A stretch of 6,099 bases of DNA from contig JAOZQX010000087.1 in the NCBI GenBank assembly GCA_029931995.1, positions 1 through 6,099 on the forward strand, in the 5' to 3' direction. The stretch is from Bacteroidales bacterium. Lineage in GTDB: Bacteria > Bacteroidota > Bacteroidia > Bacteroidales > GCA-2711565. The translations under genes were made by a program, and so were the position numbers. Under the pieces are notes generated by a model. That model had not been told where the DNA came from, did no database searches, and worked only from the letters and a program-made list of their open reading frames with translations. How positions within the stretch are numbered: position 1 is the stretch's first letter; every line of letters begins with the position of its first letter. Positions 1 to 6,014 of the stretch are shown here, in pieces.

Positions 1-675
1 GGTTCGGTACTTGCCGAAAGAATGTTCGACCTGATTGTTCTGCTTACATTAATATTTGTGGTAATAATTTTACAACTTGATTTAGTTGGAGGTTTTGTAA
101 ACCGCTTGATTTTTGAACCTTTTTTATCAAGTTTTTCTAATAATTTTACTGCTTTTTTGTATTTGTTCGGAATTATTGCAGCCATCATAATTATCTGCTC
201 AATTTTACACCGAAGATTTAAGACTCAACTACAAGAGTTAGATCTATATCAGAAAATTAAAACCTTTTTTTCCGGATTTTGGGCTGGGATGAACACCATT
301 CTTAAACTCAAAAAACGGAGCTTATTTCTCTTTTATACATTTATCATTTGGTTTATGTATTTTTTGATGACCTATATTGTATTTTTCACAATGGAAGCTA
401 CATCAGATCTTCGAGTAATAGATGGAGTTACAATACTAGCAATAGGAAGCCTGGGGATGGTTGTTCCTGTACCTGGTGGTATTGGCGCTTATCATTTCAT
501 TGTAAAAGCTATTTTGTTCGAATTATACATGATTCCAAACGAAATTGCTGCATCATGGGCTACACTCATTCATACCTCGCAAAGTTTAATGATACTTGTC
601 GTCGGGGCTTTTTCTTATTTTATGATTATTAGTCTTAAAAAGAAAGAAAAACATGAGCATACTGAATCAGCTTAA
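1..675 (+). CDS. Flippase-like integral membrane protein (LPG_synthase_TM / YbhN family), 5'-truncated by window edge
   Basis: The reading frame is open from base 1, so the ATG at 22 is almost certainly internal. The seven codons before it read GSVLAER, and the run GSVLAERMFDL matches the conserved GTvlaERv.DL stretch of the LPG_synthase_TM family (the flippase-like domain also found in MprF). The visible 224 residues contain about five hydrophobic membrane segments (roughly residues 10-26, 45-65, 105-130, 140-180 and 185-210), the family hallmark PVPGGIGAYH at 156-165, and a short charged tail rich in K, E and H. Family members are usually about 320-350 residues, so about 100 N-terminal residues lie outside the window. 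Proteins of this family sit in the inner membrane; in MprF the domain moves aminoacylated lipid, but the substrate of stand-alone bacteroidotal members is not known to me. The gene overlaps the next one by 23 bp, which suggests one transcript and translational coupling. Confidence 0.88.
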   Translation, partial: GSVLAERMFDLIVLLTLIFVVIILQLDLVGGFVNRLIFEPFLSSFSNNFTAFLYLFGIIAAIIIICSILHRRFKTQLQELDLYQKIKTFFSGFWAGMNTILKLKKRSLFLFYTFIIWFMYFLMTYIVFFTMEATSDLRVIDGVTILAIGSLGMVVPVPGGIGAYHFIVKAILFELYMIPNEIAASWATLIHTSQSLMILVVGAFSYFMIISLKKKEKHEHTESA

Positions 676-1150
676 AACAAAAATCTATACCCCCGAAAAA
701 CTTAAAAGCCAGCTGGCTGTTTGGGAGTTCCAAGATAAGAAAATTGTTTTTACCAATGGCTGTTTTGATCTTTTGCATCTTGGCCATATCGATTATTTAT
801 CGAAAGCTAAAGACCTAGGAGATATTTTAATTATTGGCTTAAATACCGACCAATCAGTAAGAAAAATCAAGGGCAATACCCGTCCCATCACCGATGAAAA
901 TTCGCGCGCTATGATTTTGGCATCCCTAAGTTTTATTGATGCCATTGTTTACTTTGGAGAAGACACCCCTTATGAACTCATAAAACTTGTACAACCCGAT
1001 ATTTTAGTAAAAGGCAGCGATTATTCGGAAGAACAGATTGTTGGTTATGACATTGTAAAAGGCAAAGGAGGCGAGGTTAAAACATTAGATTTCCTATCAG
1101 GATATTCAACTTCAGCAATTGAGAAGCGAATCAGGGGGGAAAATAAATAA
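653..1150 (+). CDS. rfaE2: D-glycero-beta-D-manno-heptose 1-phosphate adenylyltransferase (RfaE2 / HldE C-domain type)
   Basis: This 165-residue single-domain cytidylyltransferase-fold enzyme transfers AMP from ATP to heptose 1-phosphate, giving ADP-heptose for lipopolysaccharide core synthesis in the cytosol. The nucleotide-binding signature is visible as FTNGCFDLLHLGH at residues 33-45, with the HxGH motif at 42-45. GLNTDQSVRKIKG (62-74), RPI (77-79), VKGSDY (119-124) and GYSTSAI (150-156, standing for the family's ST-containing C-terminal motif) all follow in the expected order. The length fits stand-alone RfaE2; the kinase half (RfaE1) is absent, as is usual in Bacteroidota, where the two are separate genes. 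The ATG at 653 lies inside the 3' end of the flippase-like gene and gives an N-terminus of normal length. Related cytidylyltransferases such as glycerol-3-phosphate cytidylyltransferase share the HxGH motif, but the C-terminal VKG.DY...YST pattern favours RfaE2. Confidence 0.93.
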   Translation: MSILNQLKTKIYTPEKLKSQLAVWEFQDKKIVFTNGCFDLLHLGHIDYLSKAKDLGDILIIGLNTDQSVRKIKGNTRPITDENSRAMILASLSFIDAIVYFGEDTPYELIKLVQPDILVKGSDYSEEQIVGYDIVKGKGGEVKTLDFLSGYSTSAIEKRIRGENK

Positions 1151-1277
1151 ATTCCAAAACTCAAATAACAAGCATCAAATAATTTTCAAATTCCAAATCG
1201 CTTTAAGAGTTGAATTTTATAATTTATTTGTGATTTGAAATTTGTTATTTGTAATTTTAAATTTCCAATTTTAAAAT
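1151..1277. repeat. Imperfect long inverted repeat, copy 1 (rfaE2-radA spacer)
   Basis: The whole 127-bp spacer is strand-asymmetric. Its left half (1151-1199) has a single G, and its right half (about 1211-1260) is almost free of C. The halves pair as an imperfect hairpin: 1162-1181 with 1232-1251 (16 of 20 positions, including ten consecutive from CAAATAACAA), and 1181-1194 with 1211-1224 (about 11 of 14), around a loop with TTTAAGAGTTG. A related element lies downstream of radA. The repeat starts directly after the rfaE2 stop and runs almost to the radA ATG, so any radA promoter or leader lies within it. I saw no clean Bacteroidota promoter here, so radA may be read from upstream. It resembles small dispersed non-coding palindromes (REP- or MITE-like) that I recall between genes in this phylum; that family link is unverified. 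Confidence 0.6.
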
Positions 1278-2645
1278 ATGGCTAAAACCAAAACACTATT
1301 TTTTTGTCAAAATTGCGGAGCGCAGTCCGGTAAATGGATTGGGAATTGTCCATCTTGCGGAGAATGGAATACGTATGTTGAAGAAATAATTCAAAAAGAA
1401 GACAAAGCCTTACATCCCATCTTAAAGCAAGCTAAAGAAAATAATAAAGCTCACTTAATTAACGAAATTGATCTAAAATCCGATAAAAGAGACAGCACTT
1501 CTAACAAAGAACTGGATCGTGTTTTGGGTGGGGGAATGGTTCCCGGCTCATTGGTGTTAATTGGCGGAGAACCAGGTATTGGGAAGTCAACTCTGATGCT
1601 TCAGGTTGCGCTAAAAATGAAAAATAAAAAGGTTTTATACGTGAGTGGAGAGGAAAGTGGACAGCAAATTAAAATGCGTGCCGACCGTATCAAACTCTCA
1701 AGTGATTCATTTTTTATTCTGACTGAAACTTTAACCCAAAATGTTTTTAGGCAAATTGAACATATCGAACCCGATGTTGTAATTATCGATTCGATACAAA
1801 CACTGCATACCGATTATATTGAATCCTCCGCAGGAAGCATTTCGCAAATTCGCGAATGCGCAGCAGAGATGCAGAAATATTCGAAAGTGAATCACATACC
1901 CGTTTTTTTGATCGGACATATTACCAAAGACGGGGCACTTGCCGGACCCAAGATTTTAGAGCATATGGTGGATACGGTTCTCCAATTTGAAGGCGAGCGT
2001 AATTATGGCTACCGGATTTTGCGTTCCATTAAAAACCGTTTTGGCTCTACTTCTGAGTTGGGAATTTATGAAATGCAAAGTACCGGATTGCATGAAGTAG
2101 AAAATCCATCAGAAATATTAATTTCTCAACGAGATGAAGATGTAAGCGGAGTAGCGATAGCCTCAACTATGGAGGGGCTTCGACCCATCATGATTGAGAT
2201 ACAGGCTTTGGTCAGCACGGCTGCTTATGGTACACCTCAGCGCTCATCAACTGGTTTCGACCTTAGGCGTTTGAGCATGTTATTGGCTGTTCTCGAAAAA
2301 CGCAGTGGATTCAAATTGGGGATTAAAGATGTTTTCCTGAATATTGCGGGAGGAATAAAAGTTGATGATCCAGCGATTGATTTAGCTGTAATCAGTGCTA
2401 TTCTTTCTTCCAGCGAAGATATTCCCATCGAGCAAAAAGTTTGCTTTGCAGCCGAAGTAGGTTTATCAGGCGAAATTCGTTCAGTAAACCGCATTGAACA
2501 GCGCATTCATGAGGCAGAGAAATTAGGTTTCGAACAAATTTTCATCTCAAAATATAATCTCAAAGGTATAGACTTAAAAAATCCACAAATCACCATCACA
2601 CCTGTGAAAAAAATTGAAGATGTATTCAGATTATTGTTTGGTTAA
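1278..2645 (+). CDS. radA: DNA repair protein RadA (Sms), branch-migration ATPase
   Basis: This is a complete 455-residue RadA, the usual family length. It is a RecA-like hexameric ATPase/helicase that promotes branch migration during homologous recombination and DNA repair in the cytosol. Domains in order: an N-terminal zinc finger with C10, C13, C24 and C27; the Walker A loop GEPGIGKST at 97-105; Walker B VVIIDS at 167-172; the RadA-specific KNRFG motif at 252-256; and a C-terminal Lon-protease-like domain (about 290-455) that in this family is structural and not proteolytic, with GGIKVDDPAIDLA recognisable within it. All key residues are present, so the protein should be active. The ATG at 1278 places the zinc finger at its normal distance from the N-terminus. 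The gene stands on the same strand as rfaE2, 127 bp downstream, and is bracketed by two related inverted-repeat elements. Confidence 0.98.
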   Translation: MAKTKTLFFCQNCGAQSGKWIGNCPSCGEWNTYVEEIIQKEDKALHPILKQAKENNKAHLINEIDLKSDKRDSTSNKELDRVLGGGMVPGSLVLIGGEPGIGKSTLMLQVALKMKNKKVLYVSGEESGQQIKMRADRIKLSSDSFFILTETLTQNVFRQIEHIEPDVVIIDSIQTLHTDYIESSAGSISQIRECAAEMQKYSKVNHIPVFLIGHITKDGALAGPKILEHMVDTVLQFEGERNYGYRILRSIKNRFGSTSELGIYEMQSTGLHEVENPSEILISQRDEDVSGVAIASTMEGLRPIMIEIQALVSTAAYGTPQRSSTGFDLRRLSMLLAVLEKRSGFKLGIKDVFLNIAGGIKVDDPAIDLAVISAILSSSEDIPIEQKVCFAAEVGLSGEIRSVNRIEQRIHEAEKLGFEQIFISKYNLKGIDLKNPQITITPVKKIEDVFRLLFG

Positions 2646-2795
2646 CACTAATAAATTACAAAATTCAATATCCAAATAACAAAGAATTTCCAAAACCCAA
2701 TATTCAAACTACAAACCAAAATTTATCCATTTAGAGCTTGGGTATTGTTAATTGTAATTTGTTTGAGATTTGATAATTGCAATTTGGGATTTCAC
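2646..2795. repeat. Imperfect long inverted repeat, copy 2 (downstream of radA)
   Basis: The 150 bp after the radA stop repeat the composition pattern of the spacer before radA: an A/C-rich, nearly G-free left half (about 2646-2729) and a G/T-rich, nearly C-free right half (about 2731-2793). Similarity to copy 1 is direct. CAAATAACAA occurs at 1162-1171 and 2673-2682, and 1243-1258 matches 2746-2761 at 14 of 16 positions. The centre TTTAGAGCTTGGG (2730-2742) resembles TTTAAGAGTTGAA of copy 1. Internal pairing is weaker than in copy 1 (for example 2672-2683 with 2769-2780, 9 of 12). The right arm lies much closer to the centre than in copy 1, which suggests a deletion. The transcript could fold here and act as a weak radA terminator, but there is no GC-rich stem with a U-tract. 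Confidence 0.55.
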
Positions 2796-2800
2796 AAAAT

Positions 2801-2832
2801 CGTACACTTTTGAAGCAAAAACGCACACTTTT
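2801..2832 (+). promoter_or_regulatory. Tandem operator-like direct repeats CGYACACTTTT
   Basis: CGTACACTTTT at 2801-2811 is repeated as CGCACACTTTT at 2822-2832, with one mismatch in 11 bases and a start-to-start spacing of 21 bp, or two helical turns. Between them TTTTG and CAAAA (2808-2812 and 2816-2820) form a perfect short inverted repeat around AAG. Two like sites on the same face of the helix are typical of binding by a transcription factor, for example a response regulator. They overlap the candidate -33/-7 promoter at 2809-2840, so binding there could repress it. They could equally be upstream sites for an activator acting on a promoter closer to the gene. The regulator is unknown, and chance is not excluded in A/T-rich DNA. 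Confidence 0.4.
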
Positions 2833-2840
2833 TATCTTTT
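2809..2840 (+). promoter_or_regulatory. Candidate Bacteroidota-type promoter for the GRAM-domain gene
   Basis: TTTG at 2809-2812 is followed after 20 bp by TATCTTTT at 2833-2840. This matches seven of the eight bases of the Bacteroidota housekeeping pattern TTTG...TAnnTTTG if both TAs and three Ts are counted with the two free positions; only the last G is missing, and a G follows at 2841. A start near 2846 would leave a leader of about 100 nt before the ATG at 2945. A weaker alternative is a sigma-54-like TTGGCAT at 2893-2899, but its -12 part lacks the expected GC. Confidence 0.4.
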
Positions 2841-2944
2841 GGGGACTTCACAATTTTATTTTATTTTTCTGTTTTACAGGCCATTAAAATATTTGGCATA
2901 ATACATGAGATGTATATAACCGTGTTACTCAAAAAAATTAAACT

Positions 2945-3253
2945 ATGGTAGTCGATTTAAAAGCAAACGAAGTTGTGACAAAAGCAGGCGATGTGCAGTT
3001 TTATGCGCCGGAGTCGCAGGTAAAAGGAAAACTAATACTTACCAATCAACGAATTTATTTTAAAACTATTGATAAAACTCATACAGATTATAACATGGAA
3101 ATTTTACCAAGTGATATCAGGGAGTTAATGTATTTTAAAACCAAAATGTTTTTACAAAACGGATTAAGTCTTATTACCCGTAACGGTCTTCAATTACGTT
3201 TCGTGGTTAAAAACCGTGATTCATGGAGCCAAATGATTAATCGAATGCATTAA
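2945..3253 (+). CDS. Small GRAM/PH-like domain protein, function unknown
   Basis: This 102-residue protein appears to consist of a single GRAM-type (PH-like) domain. The recognisable pattern is an early VQFYAPESQ segment, GKLILTNQRIYF at 28-39 (the typical G.L.LTn.Ri.F strand pair), an IlpsDIrEL segment at 53-61, NGL at 72-74 with a second NG at 80-81, and FVVKNRDSW at 86-94 followed by a short helix to the C-terminus. No signal peptide or membrane segment is visible, so it is probably cytosolic. In eukaryotes GRAM/PH domains bind phosphoinositides or proteins; for short bacterial versions I know of no established role, and none is claimed. The start at 2945 is preceded by an A-rich leader, with no Shine-Dalgarno, as is normal for the phylum. 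The gene is separated from radA by 299 bp and is followed by a strong terminator, so it is probably transcribed alone. Confidence 0.75.
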   Translation: MVVDLKANEVVTKAGDVQFYAPESQVKGKLILTNQRIYFKTIDKTHTDYNMEILPSDIRELMYFKTKMFLQNGLSLITRNGLQLRFVVKNRDSWSQMINRMH

Positions 3254-3260
3254 AATAAAC

Positions 3261-3298
3261 AGATACGTACTCAATAATTTTTCATAGTAGACGTATCT
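3261..3298. other. Small inverted repeat after the GRAM gene
   Basis: AGATACGT at 3261-3268 and ACGTATCT at 3291-3298 are perfect 8-bp complements separated by 22 bases. A T-rich run follows on the plus strand. The element begins eight bases after the GRAM-gene stop and could form a weak hairpin ahead of the main terminator or stabilise the mRNA 3' end. The loop is large and the stem is only moderately GC-rich, so a function is uncertain. Confidence 0.3.
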
Positions 3299-3325
3299 TC
3301 TTTATATATTTGTTCTTAATAACTC

Positions 3326-3360
3326 AAAAGCGGGAGTCAAAATTTTGACTCCCGCTTTTT
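3326..3360. terminator. Bidirectional intrinsic terminator between convergent genes
   Basis: Positions 3326-3342 and 3343-3359 are exact reverse complements, a 34-bp perfect palindrome. The GC-rich part of the stem is GCGGGAGTC pairing with GACTCCCGC, with AAAATTTT at the tip and A/T tracts at both bases. Read on the plus strand the stem ends in a run of six Ts (3356-3361), and on the minus strand in a run of four Ts. It can therefore end the GRAM-gene transcript arriving from the left and the permease transcript arriving from the right, whose stop codon lies 22 bp away. Confidence 0.92.
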
Positions 3361-3381
3361 TATATCTGTAATATGTATAGT

Positions 3382-5763
3382 TTATTCGTATCGCAAGGCA
3401 TCAACCGGATTTGCTCTTGAAGCCTTAATGGTTTGGTAGCTCACCGTAATCCAAGCAATGAGGAAAGAAACAACTGTTGCCAAGGCAAAATACCACCAAT
3501 GAATTTCAGTTCTGTAATTAAAATTATTCAACCAATTATCGAAAAAATACCATGCTAAAGGCCATGCAATAATATTGGCAACAACTACCCATTTTGAAAA
3601 TCCTTTTGACAATAACAATGTAATGGTCGCAGCTGAGGCTCCAAAAGTTTTTCGTATTCCAATTTCTTTTGTTTTTTGCTGCGCAATGTAGGATGCCAGT
3701 CCGAGCAAACCTAAACATGCAATAAAAATGGCTAAAAACGAAAATGATAAAAACAGCTTTTTAGTTTGCATCTCATTTGCATAAAGCGAATTATATTGTT
3801 CATCAAAAAAGGAATAGTCAATTGGTACACTTGGCGAGTATTTATCCCAAATATTTGTCAAATCTTTCAATATTCTTGAATAATCTCCCGAAGCTACTTT
3901 TACAGATAAATATCCTGAAGGATTACTTCTTCTATTAATATTCAATATAGCCATTGGATGAACTTTCTGGTGCTTTGACTCATAATGAATGTTTTTAACA
4001 ACCCCTACAATATGGAGGTGGTTTTCACTATAAAAATTTATCCTTTTACCTAAAATCTCTTTAAACCCAATAAGTTTTTCAGCCTCTTCATTAATAATAA
4101 TCGCCATTGAGTCAGTTCCATACTCAGTTGAAAAATGACGCCCTTTGGTGAAACCTAAATCAAATACCTCTTCAAAATCTTCATCCGCATAAAAAACATT
4201 GAGTGTAAATCCTCCTTCTCTACCCTCAGCTTGACAACCCCAATTATTTAAAGGAACACCCGGAACACTATTAGAAAATGTCACCTTTTGAACATACGAT
4301 AAACTTGAGATTTCATTTTTCACAACCTTAATAGAATTGCCAAGTGTGCTTGTATTATTAATTACAATAATATTTTGTTTGTCAAAACCAAGATTTGCAT
4401 TCTGTAATAAGTTTAATTGCTTTGAGATAATTAAAGTTCCAATAATTAAAACAATTGAAATCACAAATTGCACAATAACCAAACTATTTCTAAACCAATT
4501 TGAACCACTTCCCTTTTGCCCACCTCCTTTTAAAACAAAAATTGGTTTAAAAGCAGATAACACCATGGCCGGATAAGCACCGGAAAATAAGCCCACGACT
4601 AAACCCAATAAGATCAAAACTGGAATGGTAAGAATATTTGAAACGTAAGGCATCTCCAATTCGATGCCAATTAATGAAGGCAAATAAGCAAGTGCGATTT
4701 CAACAAATAATAAAGCTAAAATTAAGGAGGTAAAACTTGTTAATATGGATTCGCCAATAAATTGTTTTATTAAGTCTGCTTTGTTTGAACCAACCACCTT
4801 CCGTACTCCAACTTCTTTCGCTCTTTTTGCAGCTCTCGCTGTTGATAGATTAATAAAATTAATACAGGCAATAAGCAAAATGAAAATTGAAACTACCAGA
4901 AAAATATAAACGTATTCTTTTTTGCCATTGGCTTCAAATTCCCCTCTCAAATTAGAATTTAGATGTATTGATGTTAGGGGTTGAAGGTATAATTCCCATT
5001 TATTTCCTCCGGAAGTTCGCTCGGCATAAGTACCACCAAATAAATATTTATCTACAAATTCGGGGAATCTCGCTTCAACATTTTTATAATCAACGTTTTT
5101 GTGAAGCTTAATATAAGTAAGAAAGTTGTTATTAAACCACCGTGGACTATTGTAGTACCCATCAAAACTAATTAATGAAATAGCTATATTAAAATGAAAA
5201 TGTGAGTTTTTTGGCAGATCTTCAACAACCGCGATTACCTTGTAATTTATAGAATTACTAACAATAATTTGATTAAGCGGGTTGTTATTCCCAAAATATT
5301 TTTTTGCAGTACTTTCGGTCAATACAGCACAATAAGGTTCATTTAACAAGCTTGATGTTTCCCCTTTTATAACAGGTATAGTAAAAATGTCAAAAAAGGT
5401 AGAATCAACTACAAAAACACCATTCTCAATAAACTTCTTGTTACCATATTCAAATTCCAGATCCCATAGTGCAGTTCTTGTAATTTTATCAATTTCCGGG
5501 AAATCTGAATACAAAGGTTGTACATAAGCCGCGGCTGTATATGTTTGATATATCTCAGTTGTACCTAACAGTGCATCCACAGCAATCCGGTGAATACGAT
5601 CGGAATCCTTATGAAAACGATCATAACTTAACTCATTAAAAACATATAACAAGCCAATAATGCTTATCGCAATTCCTATAGATAATCCTAAAATATTTAA
5701 GAAAGAGAAGCCTTTGTTGCGAGCAAAAAGGCGAACGGTAATTTTAAAATAATTTTTGAACAT
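3382..5763 (-). CDS. MacB/FtsX-type ABC transporter permease (complete, 793 aa)
   Basis: This inner-membrane permease has the duplicated FtsX architecture common in Bacteroidota. An N-terminal membrane segment (about residues 21-42) follows a basic start and leads into a MacB-type extracytoplasmic domain opening with NELSYDRFH (43-51). Three membrane segments follow at about 283-305, 340-361 and 378-402. The second half repeats the plan: a segment at about 427-446, a second large periplasmic domain, and three more segments near 670-692, 713-733 and 752-775. The cytoplasmic coupling motif occurs twice, as EVGVRK at 317-322 and EIGIRK at 700-705. The C-terminus NPVDALRYE is typical. Such proteins work with a LolD/MacB-like ATPase in mechanotransmission-type export or lipoprotein or peptide handling; the substrate is not readable here. 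No ATPase gene is in the window, although the gene's 5' neighbour is a divergent gene. The ATG at 5763 gives the standard MFKNYFKITVR start. Confidence 0.95.
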   Translation of the reverse strand: MFKNYFKITVRLFARNKGFSFLNILGLSIGIAISIIGLLYVFNELSYDRFHKDSDRIHRIAVDALLGTTEIYQTYTAAAYVQPLYSDFPEIDKITRTALWDLEFEYGNKKFIENGVFVVDSTFFDIFTIPVIKGETSSLLNEPYCAVLTESTAKKYFGNNNPLNQIIVSNSINYKVIAVVEDLPKNSHFHFNIAISLISFDGYYNSPRWFNNNFLTYIKLHKNVDYKNVEARFPEFVDKYLFGGTYAERTSGGNKWELYLQPLTSIHLNSNLRGEFEANGKKEYVYIFLVVSIFILLIACINFINLSTARAAKRAKEVGVRKVVGSNKADLIKQFIGESILTSFTSLILALLFVEIALAYLPSLIGIELEMPYVSNILTIPVLILLGLVVGLFSGAYPAMVLSAFKPIFVLKGGGQKGSGSNWFRNSLVIVQFVISIVLIIGTLIISKQLNLLQNANLGFDKQNIIVINNTSTLGNSIKVVKNEISSLSYVQKVTFSNSVPGVPLNNWGCQAEGREGGFTLNVFYADEDFEEVFDLGFTKGRHFSTEYGTDSMAIIINEEAEKLIGFKEILGKRINFYSENHLHIVGVVKNIHYESKHQKVHPMAILNINRRSNPSGYLSVKVASGDYSRILKDLTNIWDKYSPSVPIDYSFFDEQYNSLYANEMQTKKLFLSFSFLAIFIACLGLLGLASYIAQQKTKEIGIRKTFGASAATITLLLSKGFSKWVVVANIIAWPLAWYFFDNWLNNFNYRTEIHWWYFALATVVSFLIAWITVSYQTIKASRANPVDALRYE

Positions 5764-6014
5764 AACACCAAAGCTTTATAAAATATAACTTCGGTTTGTT
5801 TAAGATGTTACATAATTTTTTAAAAAACAATCTCCAGAGTAATCGGACAATGATCTGATTAAATAAAATTTAGATTTATTATAAACTTCTTATAAAGGGT
5901 ACTTTTTTCTAAAAATGGAATAAACAAAAGATTACTTAATTGTTTAAGTATTCAAATACTCCCCAAATTATTTGAATTAATCATTGAATCTCGCTATTCT
6001 ATAAAATTAATAGT
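5764..6014. other. Divergent A/T-rich intergenic region, 251 bp
   Basis: This spacer separates the minus-strand permease gene from the plus-strand gene at the right edge, so it should hold both promoters. I found no confident TTTG...TAnnTTTG pair on either strand and no credible small ORF. A weak candidate for the right-hand gene is TTTG at 5971-5974 followed after 20 bp by TATTCTAT (5995-6002), which keeps only the TA. TTATAAA occurs twice, 11 bp apart, at 5879-5885 and 5890-5896. The inverted repeats near 5947-5977 are listed separately. Confidence 0.5.
5947..5977. promoter_or_regulatory. Overlapping inverted repeats, possible operator of the right-edge gene
   Basis: Three perfect inverted repeats overlap. 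AGTATT/AATACT lies at 5947-5952 and 5955-5960 around CA. CAAAT/ATTTG lies at 5964-5968 and 5970-5974 around one T. ATTCAAAT/ATTTGAAT has 8-bp arms at 5950-5957 and 5970-5977 around 12 bases. They lie 38-68 bp before the ATG at 6015 and overlap the weak candidate -33 element there, a fitting place for an operator or autoregulatory site. Arms this A/T-rich arise readily by chance, so this is tentative. Confidence 0.3.

Noticed and set aside
348..632. Overlapping plus-strand ORF of 94 codons in another frame
   Set aside because: It is a frame shadow of the flippase-like gene, rich in Cys, Trp and Tyr, with no family pattern.
22..675. Taking ATG 22 as the true start of the first gene
   Set aside because: The frame is open to base 1, and the residues before this Met (GSVLAER) belong to a conserved family motif, so the gene starts upstream of the window.
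1151..1277. CRISPR array or tandem repeats in the rfaE2-radA spacer
   Set aside because: Repeated CAAAT/ATTTG words come from one imperfect inverted repeat; there are no regularly spaced identical repeats with unique spacers.
2237..2506. Minus-strand ORF of 89 codons inside radA
   Set aside because: It is fully antisense to the conserved Lon-like domain of radA and encodes nothing recognisable.
2893..2910. Sigma-54 promoter TTGGCATAATACATGAGA
   Set aside because: The -24 half is fair, but the -12 half lacks the GC normally required, so it was kept only as an alternative in the promoter note.
4337..4576. Plus-strand ORF of 79 codons
   Set aside because: It is antisense to the well-supported permease gene, has no family resemblance, and its cysteine- and isoleucine-rich content looks like a shadow of membrane-coding DNA.
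5879..5896. TTATAAA direct repeat 11 bp apart
   Set aside because: It is short and entirely A/T in an A/T-rich spacer, so it is expected by chance.
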